Assembly: GCA_902778265.1 (NCBI GenBank)
Contig: CACYXI010000001.1
Coordinates: forward strand, 1 to 64,000
Source: an uncultured Bacteroidales bacterium
GTDB lineage: Bacteria > Bacteroidota > Bacteroidia > Bacteroidales > Bacteroidaceae
Direction of reading: 5' to 3'
DNA: 64,000 nt
Shown: positions 56,823 to 64,000 of the stretch, in pieces
Layout: each line of letters begins with the position of its first letter
Numbering within the stretch: the stretch's first letter is position 1
The notes under the pieces: generated by a model
The model's database searches: none
What the model saw: the letters and a program-made list of their open reading frames with translations, nothing else
Told to the model about the DNA's origin: nothing
Translations under genes and position numbers: made by a program

Positions 56823-57254
56823 TTAGTCGTGCTCTTGAGGTGCGATGAAGTCCACCGAAATCTTTCGATTATCCTTCTCTTCTACCTTGGGTTCCTCTTT
56901 CTTCTTTACGGTCTGTTTTACAGAGACCTGAAGACCGTTTTTACTACCCTTTACAGTAAGGCTTGATGCGTCTGCGTCTGCGGGGAGAGAAACTTCGTGT
57001 ACAATATGGCGATAAGACTTCTTGCCACTTTCTTCAAATTCTACCTTAATGGTTCCTTTCGCAACGGTTACCTTTGTGTTGTCACAAGTAACATCTTCGT
57101 TGGAAAGAAGGGTTCCACGATAGAATCCATCATCGCAGAGTTTAAATTCACTATCGTCGAAAATCGGCATGGGTAGAGATGGCTCTTCAAAGAGCGATGC
57201 AAATCTCTCGCTTCCCGTGAGGGGTTCGCCAAAAAATTTTACTAAGTCTAACAT
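56823..57254 (-). CDS. hsp20: Small heat-shock protein, Hsp20 family (143 aa)
   Basis: VSLPADADASSLTVKGSKNGLQVSV is the conserved C-terminal part of the alpha-crystallin domain, preceded by a beta-rich stretch and followed by a charged tail. Hsp20 genes are common in T4-like phages, where they may protect capsid assembly. Only 2 nt from the IF-1 gene. Confidence 0.75.
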   Translation of the reverse strand: MLDLVKFFGEPLTGSERFASLFEEPSLPMPIFDDSEFKLCDDGFYRGTLLSNEDVTCDNTKVTVAKGTIKVEFEESGKKSYRHIVHEVSLPADADASSLTVKGSKNGLQVSVKQTVKKKEEPKVEEKDNRKISVDFIAPQEHD

Positions 57255-57256
57255 AG

Positions 57257-57472
57257 CTATAAACGTTTTGTTATTCTTCCTTTTGTTAAGTCATAGGGGG
57301 ACATTTCAATTTGTACTTTGTCCCCTACGAGAATTTTGATAAAGTTCTTTCTAATCAGACCCGATGCGTAGCATAGGATAATAGCCCCATTTATGTCCAA
57401 CTGTACGCGGAACATTGTGTTGGGGAGCGTTTCGGTCACTACGCCCGTTTCTATTATCAGATTCTTTGTCAT
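57257..57472 (-). CDS. infA: Translation initiation factor IF-1 (71 aa)
   Basis: Nearly the full IF-1 signature is present: [27 protein letters not shown] and PYDLTKGRI, all aligning to bacterial IF-1 without gaps of note. Length is normal. IF-1 sits in the ribosomal A site and tunes initiation. The start [10 protein letters not shown] is set by a TATATTTG element 9 nt upstream. A phage-coded IF-1 is unusual; it is co-transcribed with Hsp20. Confidence 0.9.
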   Translation of the reverse strand: MTKNLIIETGVVTETLPNTMFRVQLDINGAIILCYASGLIRKNFIKILVGDKVQIEMSPYDLTKGRITKRL

Positions 57473-57480
57473 ATTTTTTA

Positions 57481-57488
57481 CAAATATA
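57481..57488 (-). promoter_or_regulatory. Bacteroidota-type -7 element TATATTTG
   Basis: 8 nt between its last base and the IF-1 ATG, giving a very short or absent leader. Confidence 0.55.
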
Positions 57489-57507
57489 AGGTTTCTTGTT
57501 GAAAATG

Positions 57508-59172
57508 TCAAAAAAATTTTGAAAATTTTTTTGCCCCAACCTTGTTGGGGGTTGAACTCCCTATTTTCTTAATTGGGAGTGGTGTTTGTATTTCTCCTGT
57601 ATTCAGGGTGGCGAGCAATCTTCTTTTTTCATTCAGGTCTTCTTCAATTGTTTGTGCGTCTGAATATCCCTTTTTGATTGAGAAGTACGTCTCACTTATA
57701 TAGTTCAGGCTTTTCTTTGCTCGTGTGATTGCAACATATATAAGGTTCTGCTCGGCCTTTATTTCCCATTCCTGTTTCGCGGTTTTGCTTGGCATCAGGG
57801 ATGGGCAGAGGATAAACACATTGTCAGCTTCAAGTCCTTTGGCCTTATGGATAGTGGAGAGGCAGATTCCGTGCGTTTCATCATCGCGGAAGATGTTTGA
57901 TATGCGTTGTTCTAACTCTGCGGTATTGGTTTGCCCTTCACTAAGCAATTCAATTGTTTTTACTTTTGAGTATTGTGTAGCAACCGTTTCATCTTTCAGT
58001 GCATCTTCAATGCTAATATTGTGTTCGTCAATGAAGTTATCCAAGAATTTAAAGAAGTCCCGATAAAGTGTAGGAATTACACCATTATAAGAGAAATCAG
58101 CACTTAAAGTGTTAAAGTCTGTCTTTTCTATAAGGGAGATTAGTTCGTTTCCAATCTCGGCTCCTCGGATATAGGCACTTATATTATGTTTAATAAACTC
58201 ATTGAATAGGGTTGTCAGGGGTACGGTGTTGCGACAGAGTATCATATCGCCGTCCTTTGCTTCGTAGGGGCTTACATTGTAGTTTACACTACCTATGGGT
58301 GCGTCTTCTCTTGCTTCAATTTCTGGTACAATCTCCTGTGCTTTCTCCACAATGGATTTTGCGCAGCGATAGCATATTGGCAGGTCAAAGGTGTGCACGT
58401 TTGGCATTGAAAGAAACTTATTGAAAGCTTCCTCGTCGCCACCGCACCATGCGTTAATTGTTTGGTCGTTGTCGCCAATACAGCAGAAGCGTCCGTTCTT
58501 TTTAAGACAGCTCATCACCAAGGTTTGCTGAAGGGGCGATGAGTCTTGTGCTTCGTCAATAATAATCCAATCGTACTTACATTTGGGTGACTCAATGCCA
58601 TGTTCACATATCAGCCACTCCATGTCGGTAAAATCAATATTCTTTATAGTATTACGACCCCAATCAAGGAGTTTTTGGGCTGTGGGTACTTCATCCGCTA
58701 CTGTTTCTATACCATACTTATTAATAATGTAAGAGAAGTCTTCCTCGGTTTTGAGGAAGTTAAGGCGGTAATAGTCTACGAGGGATAGGACGTTGGTCCT
58801 GTATTGTTTTTTCTGTTTGTCGTCCAACCACAAAAACGCAGAATTATCATCAAGTAATTCATTGAGCTTAGATGCATACTTAAAGGTATCAATGGTAAAA
58901 TCTTTGTAGTTGAGGGCAAAGAGTTTTAGGCCGAGGGCGTGATATGTTAGAATGTCAGTATTCTTGCGGTCTCCCACCTTTATGGATAACTCTCTGACGA
59001 TGTCTTTATTAAATGCAATAAAAAGCACCTTTTTTGTGCGGTCAATGAAATCCAATGCTTTGACTGCGGTGTATGTTTTACCGCTACCGGCTTTGGCGTT
59101 TATTACTGCGTTGCCGCTGCCGTGAGCAAAAAACTCAAAGATTTCTTCCTGATATTTGTTTGCTGACTGCAT
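57508..59172 (-). CDS. UvrD/Rep-type SF1 helicase (554 aa)
   Basis: SF1A motifs in order: motif [14 protein letters not shown], Ia [37 protein letters not shown]-like [35 protein letters not shown]. It unwinds DNA 3'-5', for replication or repair, in the position of T4 Dda/UvsW functions. The start [11 protein letters not shown] leaves 1 nt to the upstream stop. Confidence 0.85.
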   Translation of the reverse strand: MQSANKYQEEIFEFFAHGSGNAVINAKAGSGKTYTAVKALDFIDRTKKVLFIAFNKDIVRELSIKVGDRKNTDILTYHALGLKLFALNYKDFTIDTFKYASKLNELLDDNSAFLWLDDKQKKQYRTNVLSLVDYYRLNFLKTEEDFSYIINKYGIETVADEVPTAQKLLDWGRNTIKNIDFTDMEWLICEHGIESPKCKYDWIIIDEAQDSSPLQQTLVMSCLKKNGRFCCIGDNDQTINAWCGGDEEAFNKFLSMPNVHTFDLPICYRCAKSIVEKAQEIVPEIEAREDAPIGSVNYNVSPYEAKDGDMILCRNTVPLTTLFNEFIKHNISAYIRGAEIGNELISLIEKTDFNTLSADFSYNGVIPTLYRDFFKFLDNFIDEHNISIEDALKDETVATQYSKVKTIELLSEGQTNTAELEQRISNIFRDDETHGICLSTIHKAKGLEADNVFILCPSLMPSKTAKQEWEIKAEQNLIYVAITRAKKSLNYISETYFSIKKGYSDAQTIEEDLNEKRRLLATLNTGEIQTPLPIKKIGSSTPNKVGAKKFSKFF

Positions 59173-59173
59173 A

Positions 59174-59971
59174 TTACTTGAAGACGATTGCTTTCTTCTC
59201 AAAATCCTTCTCTTCGTGTATTGTTCTGTGGGTTTTGCTGTCACAAAGGTCGGTAAGGTGGAATTTGGGATTCCCATTTAGATGCGCCCACTTGATGGAG
59301 GAAAGGTTATTGCCAACAAAGCTAAGTGAGTTGTAATCATACAGCATGTATATTGTATCGGCTACGGCAAACTTAATGTTTCCCGCACTATTTAATGCGT
59401 TGATGCGTTCTATTTTCTTATCCTGCATTTGGAATACGAGGTTTCTTAACTTGGGCCCCTCGGTGCTATTTGAAAAATAAGAAATGGGTTTAACCTGAAT
59501 ATATGTGATTACTTTGCCGTTTTTCATAACCATTAAGCCAACATCAAGGTCGGTGCTCCAATATCCATGGGCACACTTTGCGGTGAGACCACTTGCGCTA
59601 ATTCTATCTGCTAACCACACAAGAACCTTCTGCACTATCATTGTTTGAATGACCGTATGGTAGATTACCAAATCAAAGCACTCACTAAAACTAATTTCGT
59701 CACTTGCAATCTCGGCATAGTATTGTTCTACGCATCTGGTTAGATTGTCAACACCCATAATGCCGAGATATTTGGTGAAAAATTCCTGAAATGTGCTTGG
59801 CTTGATTTCATTATAGAGGCGCGATAAAAGATTGGCATAGGAACGGTCGGAGATGTCGTACCATATCTTCATAAATGTTCTCCCGTCCTTTCCACGAAGG
59901 AAACGGGTCCTCTTGTCCAATTCAAGATAATAATCTATTGGCTGTAGGGTCTTATTGATTTTAGGTTCCAT
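59174..59971 (-). CDS. Putative PD-(D/E)xK nuclease (265 aa)
   Basis: STDLDVGLMVMKNGKVITYIQVKPISYF gives Asp, a hairpin, and QVK in place of ExK, the usual core of restriction-type nucleases. The N-terminal 130 residues are helical. Upstream partner of the UvrD gene in the same transcript, so a helicase-nuclease pair is possible, as in recombination complexes. Confidence 0.55.
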   Translation of the reverse strand: MEPKINKTLQPIDYYLELDKRTRFLRGKDGRTFMKIWYDISDRSYANLLSRLYNEIKPSTFQEFFTKYLGIMGVDNLTRCVEQYYAEIASDEISFSECFDLVIYHTVIQTMIVQKVLVWLADRISASGLTAKCAHGYWSTDLDVGLMVMKNGKVITYIQVKPISYFSNSTEGPKLRNLVFQMQDKKIERINALNSAGNIKFAVADTIYMLYDYNSLSFVGNNLSSIKWAHLNGNPKFHLTDLCDSKTHRTIHEEKDFEKKAIVFK

Positions 59972-60013
59972 CCACTATTGGATTAAGTGATTAAACTTCA
60001 AATTTTTTCTTGG

Positions 60014-60021
60014 CAAAGATA
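60014..60021 (-). promoter_or_regulatory. Bacteroidota-type -7 element TATCTTTG
   Basis: 43 nt upstream of the PD-(D/E)xK gene and the helicase behind it. Confidence 0.5.
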
Positions 60022-60042
60022 GATAATATTTTTGAAGAAGCA

Positions 60043-60052
60043 AACTATTTAT
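60043..60052 (+). promoter_or_regulatory. Candidate late promoter AACTATTTAT
   Basis: Exact copy, 16 nt upstream of the gene at 60069. Confidence 0.65.
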
Positions 60053-60068
60053 TTGAAAATGTTGAATT

Positions 60069-60608
60069 ATGAAGGGAAAACTTATTGACTATAAAGAAAA
60101 CGGAACGGACTTCTATGTGTGCCTTTCCAAGATGGAGGATGGCCGTTTTGTTGTAACAACATATGATGTTGTTGAACGTAAGCACTCTGACCCCAAGTAC
60201 TTTGTGTCAGAGAAGGACGCTCGCGATGAGCAAAACAAGCGAAATGAGGGATATTCTATTGATGAGTGCTCCATCATGAAAGAGGGTTGGGAGGAAAATG
60301 TGAAAAAGAGAGAAGAGGTTCGGGATGCCTTTAAGTCGCATGAGGTCGCCGAGGCGATAAAATGGTTGAAGCGGGGGCATTGGGAATTTTCGAATATATA
60401 TTCAAGCCCTAAGGACCACGAAATTACTCTTTATGCGATTCCTGATGATACCGCGGGTGAGCCCTATGATTTTGGAATGGTTGCAGCAAAAATAGCGGAA
60501 ACAATTGGTCAGCCCATTAAACAAGGATGCTATCATGGCTCTGCTACACCCGATGATGCCGAATGCAACGAAACGTCCGGCGTTCATTTTATAACGATTA
60601 AATTCTAA
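60069..60608 (+). CDS. Hypothetical late protein (179 aa)
   Basis: No targeting motif is seen, although a late promoter precedes it. Mixed alpha/beta, acidic, with GCYHGSATPDDAEC near the C-terminus. 13 nt before a motif gene. Confidence 0.65.
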   Translation: MKGKLIDYKENGTDFYVCLSKMEDGRFVVTTYDVVERKHSDPKYFVSEKDARDEQNKRNEGYSIDECSIMKEGWEENVKKREEVRDAFKSHEVAEAIKWLKRGHWEFSNIYSSPKDHEITLYAIPDDTAGEPYDFGMVAAKIAETIGQPIKQGCYHGSATPDDAECNETSGVHFITIKF

Positions 60609-60621
60609 AAGACAATATATT

Positions 60622-61083
60622 ATGAAACGAATGAATGAATCATATGGAATTGGCCTGCATGGCCAGTTCATTAAGGAAAAAGCGGGATGGGGTCCCTCCT
60701 TTACAAGTTTTCCTGAGGACGCAAAGAAGTTTAGCTCGCCAAAGGCCGCTCAAAAATACATTCAGGACAATGAGCTTGAAGATATGGGCGTGAGTGTGGT
60801 GAGCCTTCCGTCAGCAGATGACCTTGATGAGTCTCGTCTCAAGAGAATTGTTGCCGAGAGTGTGAAGAAAGTGTTAAGAGAAAGTTTTGATAGTGAGGCG
60901 GAACTTCAACGTTGGAGAGGTCAGCTTTCTGCCTGTGGCGATAAACTCATGAAACTTAAACATGAAGCGTGGGCCGAGAGTGATGGTGAAACCAATCCGC
61001 TTCTTGACCTTGCTTTTGACCTTTACAAACTCTGCCGCTTTGCTGAGGAAAATATCATTCCCGCAATGAAGAGTGGTGATTAA
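60622..61083 (+). CDS. Virion-targeted candidate with internal motif (153 aa)
   Basis: Residues 68-87 (LDESRLKRIVAESVKKVLRE) are the motif, ending in LRE. The N-terminal 65 residues look like a small compact domain, and the 65 C-terminal residues are helical. Co-transcribed with the 179-aa gene from the element at 60043. Confidence 0.75.
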   Translation: MKRMNESYGIGLHGQFIKEKAGWGPSFTSFPEDAKKFSSPKAAQKYIQDNELEDMGVSVVSLPSADDLDESRLKRIVAESVKKVLRESFDSEAELQRWRGQLSACGDKLMKLKHEAWAESDGETNPLLDLAFDLYKLCRFAEENIIPAMKSGD

Positions 61084-61111
61084 TATGCGAATCTTTGTTC
61101 GGAACATGGAT

Positions 61112-61148
61112 ATGTGAAAAAGCCGTAGGGTTATTCCTGCGGCTTTTC
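61112..61148. terminator. Bidirectional intrinsic terminator
   Basis: GCCGTAGGGTTATTCCTGCGGC flanked by AAAAA and TTTTCG, between convergent genes. Confidence 0.8.
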
Positions 61149-61529
61149 GTTTGTAGTTTCACTATCTTCTGTTTTCTCTGCTTCTGCGAGTTTTTTCTCC
61201 TCTCGTTCTTTAAGTAGAATATTTAGGGTTTCGTTGAGTTGGTGCATGTCTGCATTGTCAACTTTTTCAAATTCATAATGTCCCTTGATTAGTTTGTTGA
61301 GGGTCTTTCCCTGAGAGCCATCAATGCCGCCGTGCTTGAAAAGCAGATAATCGTGAGGCATATCAACGTCTTTGTAGTGGTATGTTGCTCCATTGTTAAA
61401 TGTAACATATAGTTGTCCGTTGTTATCCTTTTCATTTTCTACGAATTTTGCGTAATAAACATTACTTGAATTGAACCATGCTTGGTCGGTCTTGTTTTCT
61501 GCACTGTAGTTGTCAATTATTAATGCCAT
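61131..61529 (-). CDS. KTSC-domain protein (132 aa)
   Basis: The segment SSNVYYAKFVEN, FNNGATYHYKDV and GKTLNKLIKGHYEFEKV matches the KTSC domain, in which a conserved Lys-Thr pair and Ser define the name, here partly varied. It is followed by a Glu/Lys-rich tail. KTSC domains occur in phage and bacterial proteins of unknown role. Confidence 0.65.
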   Translation of the reverse strand: MALIIDNYSAENKTDQAWFNSSNVYYAKFVENEKDNNGQLYVTFNNGATYHYKDVDMPHDYLLFKHGGIDGSQGKTLNKLIKGHYEFEKVDNADMHQLNETLNILLKEREEKKLAEAEKTEDSETTNEKPQE

Positions 61530-61556
61530 AGAGTTGATTTTTCATAAAAAATATGC

Positions 61557-61564
61557 TATATTTG
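61557..61564 (+). promoter_or_regulatory. Bacteroidota-type -7 element TATATTTG
   Basis: About 50 nt upstream of the ClpA/B-like gene, with a TTG about 20 nt further upstream. Confidence 0.5.
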
Positions 61565-61613
61565 TAAAAAGGCAAGCGATTGCTGAGAATAAGAGCAAAA
61601 TTAATGAAATTTA

Positions 61614-64000
61614 GTGCAAAACGAGAAATATAGTGAAGAGCTAAATCGGCTTCTGTCATACATGGAGGGCAAGTTGTTTGAGGAGATGCCCATGATTCCC
61701 CTGAATCTTAATTACTTCGTGCTTGCAATTTTTGACCAACGAGATTCCCTTATCTATAGAGTATTCAAGGGCTACTTTATGCAGTCAAAATTGGATATGT
61801 TGGCTAATGGCTTCTATCAATTGGTTGAACAGAAGGCAATGAAGGCGGTGCGCCCTAATAGGGAGTTGAAGTATGACACCTTTTTCAACAAGATTTTAAC
61901 TGCTGCAGAGGAAGAAATGAAGGGAATGGGCGCAACCAAGATAAACTCGGGCCACGTATTTCTTGCAATCATGTCTAATAACGACAAGGACAATAAAATT
62001 AAGGCAGTTTTTCAACAGGCGGGCCTTTCTTATACAACACTTAAAAGAAAATTAGAGGATACCCTTGATAACACGTCTACTATGCCTCCCGCGGATGAGC
62101 CTTCGGCGAATAAAAAGAAGGGAAAGAACTCGTTATCGGGGGAATCCAAGTTGTTGGCGGCTATTATTGGCGATTATAGTGATGATGATAGGGGCAAGGA
62201 TGCAATACATGACTTCTGTGTAGATGTTAGTGAACAAGTAAATAGGGGAAAAATAGACCGCCTTATTGGGCGACAGAAAGAAATGGATAGCATTATCCGC
62301 ATCATTGCCAAACGAAAGAAGAATAATGTTATTTTGGTGGGTGACGGTGGCTGCGGCAAGACAATTATTGCAGAAAATCTTGCATATTATATAAAGGATG
62401 GTAATGTCCCTCCCTTTTTGCGTAACAAGACTGTTCTTTCCTTGGATTATACTTCGATTATCAATGGTACTATGTATCGTGGTATGTTGGAGGAAAGAGT
62501 TAAAAAACTCTTAGACCAATTGAAGCGAGGGAAAGACTATATTCTTCTTATTGACAACATTGATACTATTATATCTGATGGGAAGGGTAGTGATGGTTTT
62601 GGCGTAGGTGCTATGTTCTCCAAAGTATTTGATGAGGGAGATATTATTTTCATCGGAACCTGCAATCATTCAGGCTACAGAAATGTTTTTGAGAAAAACA
62701 GCAGTTTGGAGAACAAATTCCAAAAGGTGAATATAGACCCGCCTTCAAAGGAAGAATGCACTCAAATAATCAGAGGCATTATCCCAACATATGAAGAATA
62801 TCACAAGGTTTCTTTTGATGAAAATGTAATTGAAGCCATTGTTGGCCTTTCTGAGAAATACCTCTCTGAGAAGAAACTTCCGAGTTCTGCAATAGACCTT
62901 ATTGATGAGCTTGGAGCAATGGTTAGTATTCGTTGCACCAATCCCCTGATAGCCGAGCTCCAGAAGGAAATACAGAGTCATGAGAAAGAAATAGCTAAAC
63001 TTAAATCAGAAGACAATTATGGTGCGGCGGATGAACTGACGGCGGCTCTTTCGGCCAAGAGAATTGAATATGCTGAATTGATGAAAAAAGAAGGTGCGTC
63101 CGAGGAAAAGAAGAAGGTGACACTTAATGATGTCCTTTCCTTGGTTGCAATGAAAACAGGTATCCCTACAAATCGTCTTAGTGTTGATGAAAAGGAGAGA
63201 ATCCGCACCATGAATGAGAGAATTAAGCAAGATGTTATTGGTCAGGATGAGGCCATTGATAAAATCTGTAAAGCAATCAAACGGAATAGGGTTGGCCTTC
63301 GGAATGGCAGGAATTATGGCACCTTCCTCCTGCAGGGAAACACGGGTGTTGGTAAAACCCTTTTAGCAAAGAAGCTTGCAAAGGAGGTATTTGGTGATGA
63401 AGAGGCCTTGATTCGCTTTGACATGTCAGAATATTCAGATAAGACTTCAGTTAATAAACTTATTGGTTCTAATCCCGGCTTCGTTGGGTATGAAGAGGGT
63501 GGTAGATTGACTGAAGCCGTGAAAAACAAGAAATATTGTGTTATTCTGCTTGATGAAATTGAAAAGGCTGATAATGAGGTGTATAATGTGTTCCTTCAGG
63601 TCTTTGATGAAGGGTTCCTTACCGATAATAGCGGAAGAAAGGTTGATTTCCGCAACACAATTATCCTGATGACTTCCAATGTGGGTGCCCGCAGCGCCGC
63701 CGAATTGGGTACTGCCATCGGTTTTAATAATAATCAGCAGAATAGGGAAGAATACCTCTTCGGTAAGGAACTAAAAGAAAAATTCCCTCCTGAGTTCATT
63801 AACAGAATAGACGACGTCATTCTGTTCAAATCGTTGGGTGACGACGATTTGAAGAAGATTGTGCGTCTTGAGGCTAATAAGAGCGTTGCTCGTTTGGCGG
63901 ATATGCGCTATATCATTACATATGGTGATGATGTTGTGGACCATATCTTTGAACTTGTCCAAAAGGACAGGAAGTATGGTGCAAGGCCTATAGTGAGGGC
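61614..64000 (+). CDS. ClpA/B-type double AAA+ ATPase (3' end beyond window)
   Basis: At least 795 codons are open to the window end. An N-terminal Clp_N-like region is followed by AAA+ module 1 (Walker A VGDGGCGKT, Walker B-like ILLIDNID), a short helical linker with the KKEGASEEKK segment, and AAA+ module 2 (GNTGVGKT, VILLDEIEKAD, sensor TSNVG, FINRIDDV). The frame starts after a TGA at 61605; the first candidates are GTG at 61614 and ATG at 61662. It unfolds proteins, either as disaggregase or with ClpP. The short linker argues against a full ClpB middle domain. Confidence 0.8.
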   Translation, partial: MQNEKYSEELNRLLSYMEGKLFEEMPMIPLNLNYFVLAIFDQRDSLIYRVFKGYFMQSKLDMLANGFYQLVEQKAMKAVRPNRELKYDTFFNKILTAAEEEMKGMGATKINSGHVFLAIMSNNDKDNKIKAVFQQAGLSYTTLKRKLEDTLDNTSTMPPADEPSANKKKGKNSLSGESKLLAAIIGDYSDDDRGKDAIHDFCVDVSEQVNRGKIDRLIGRQKEMDSIIRIIAKRKKNNVILVGDGGCGKTIIAENLAYYIKDGNVPPFLRNKTVLSLDYTSIINGTMYRGMLEERVKKLLDQLKRGKDYILLIDNIDTIISDGKGSDGFGVGAMFSKVFDEGDIIFIGTCNHSGYRNVFEKNSSLENKFQKVNIDPPSKEECTQIIRGIIPTYEEYHKVSFDENVIEAIVGLSEKYLSEKKLPSSAIDLIDELGAMVSIRCTNPLIAELQKEIQSHEKEIAKLKSEDNYGAADELTAALSAKRIEYAELMKKEGASEEKKKVTLNDVLSLVAMKTGIPTNRLSVDEKERIRTMNERIKQDVIGQDEAIDKICKAIKRNRVGLRNGRNYGTFLLQGNTGVGKTLLAKKLAKEVFGDEEALIRFDMSEYSDKTSVNKLIGSNPGFVGYEEGGRLTEAVKNKKYCVILLDEIEKADNEVYNVFLQVFDEGFLTDNSGRKVDFRNTIILMTSNVGARSAAELGTAIGFNNNQQNREEYLFGKELKEKFPPEFINRIDDVILFKSLGDDDLKKIVRLEANKSVARLADMRYIITYGDDVVDHIFELVQKDRKYGARPIVR

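Noticed and set aside
1..64000. Stop-codon recoding (TAG or TGA as sense), as in some huge gut phages
   Set aside because: TAA, TAG and TGA all end well-supported genes (for example TAG at 8420, 11170 and 55111), so the standard code applies. The TGA at 18168 is treated as a local oddity only.
1..64000. CRISPR array
   Set aside because: No regularly spaced direct repeats with unique spacers were seen; the tRNA and terminator repeats are irregular.

Overview
The window reads as part of a large T4-like tailed phage that infects a member of the Bacteroidota. The T4-like part rests on a connected replication and repair set on the minus strand at about 46.8-59.2 kb: a FEN-type 5' nuclease, a UvsX/RecA recombinase, thymidine kinase, a gp32-like ssDNA-binding protein and a UvrD-type helicase. 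An Rnl1-type RNA ligase, Hsp20, a DnaJ homologue, a ClpA/B-type ATPase and a large tRNA set add to it. The host inference rests on TAnnTTTG promoter elements, the absence of clear Shine-Dalgarno sequences, and start codons often set in a GATATG context. TAA, TGA and TAG are all used as stops, so the code is standard.

Layout. (1) 1-15.1 kb: a minus-strand array of about 35 very small genes of unknown function. Most transcription units carry their own upstream element TGGCAY-N5-TTTGY, which has the GG-N10-GC geometry of a -24/-12 promoter. The array also holds a duplicated three-way-junction RNA element, a small hairpin RNA with its own promoter and terminator, and a solitary IS200/IS605-like end. 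(2) 15.4-29.5 kb: mixed-strand genes, including an SMC/ABC-type ATPase followed in frame by a GNAT-like protein, a SprT-like protease, an endonuclease/exonuclease/phosphatase-fold protein, a HAD protein, a CofE-like ligase and a lipoprotein. (3) 29.5-35 kb: a minus-strand tRNA array with an HNH endonuclease and an Rnl1-type RNA ligase, ending in a tRNA-Leu(UAA) split by an 887-nt group I intron. (4) 35-49 kb: a glycosyltransferase, a pyrophosphatase-like/ADP-ribosyltransferase-like protein, DnaJ, a metallopeptidase plus WG-repeat protein, a 2H phosphoesterase and three tandem tiny proteins. (5) 49-64 kb: a DUF723/Vsr-like endonuclease, the replication genes, a probable prohead/virion pair, a second tRNA/ncRNA cluster, Hsp20, translation factor IF-1, UvrD and the ClpA/B-like gene, which is cut by the window end.

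The most striking signal is a shared peptide of about 22 residues, roughly [IV]xLxExxLxxI[IV]AESVKxxLxE. It occurs in about 14 otherwise unrelated proteins at N-terminal, internal or C-terminal positions. It usually ends in LxE or IxE, the cleavage consensus of T4-type prohead proteases. Most of these genes sit behind the 9-mer ACTATTTAT, a candidate late promoter found 15 times in the window. I infer a capsid-targeting tag that loads a set of internal, probably injected, proteins.

The second striking signal is a family of 73-81 nt RNA inserts in the anticodon loops of tRNA-Pro(UGG) and tRNA-Gln(UUG). The two share a 5' sequence, a covarying hairpin with a GCYGAGAA loop, a 7-bp stem and a T-arm mimic. 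Other tRNAs here carry D-loop or T-stem insertions, or lack the anticodon arm altogether.
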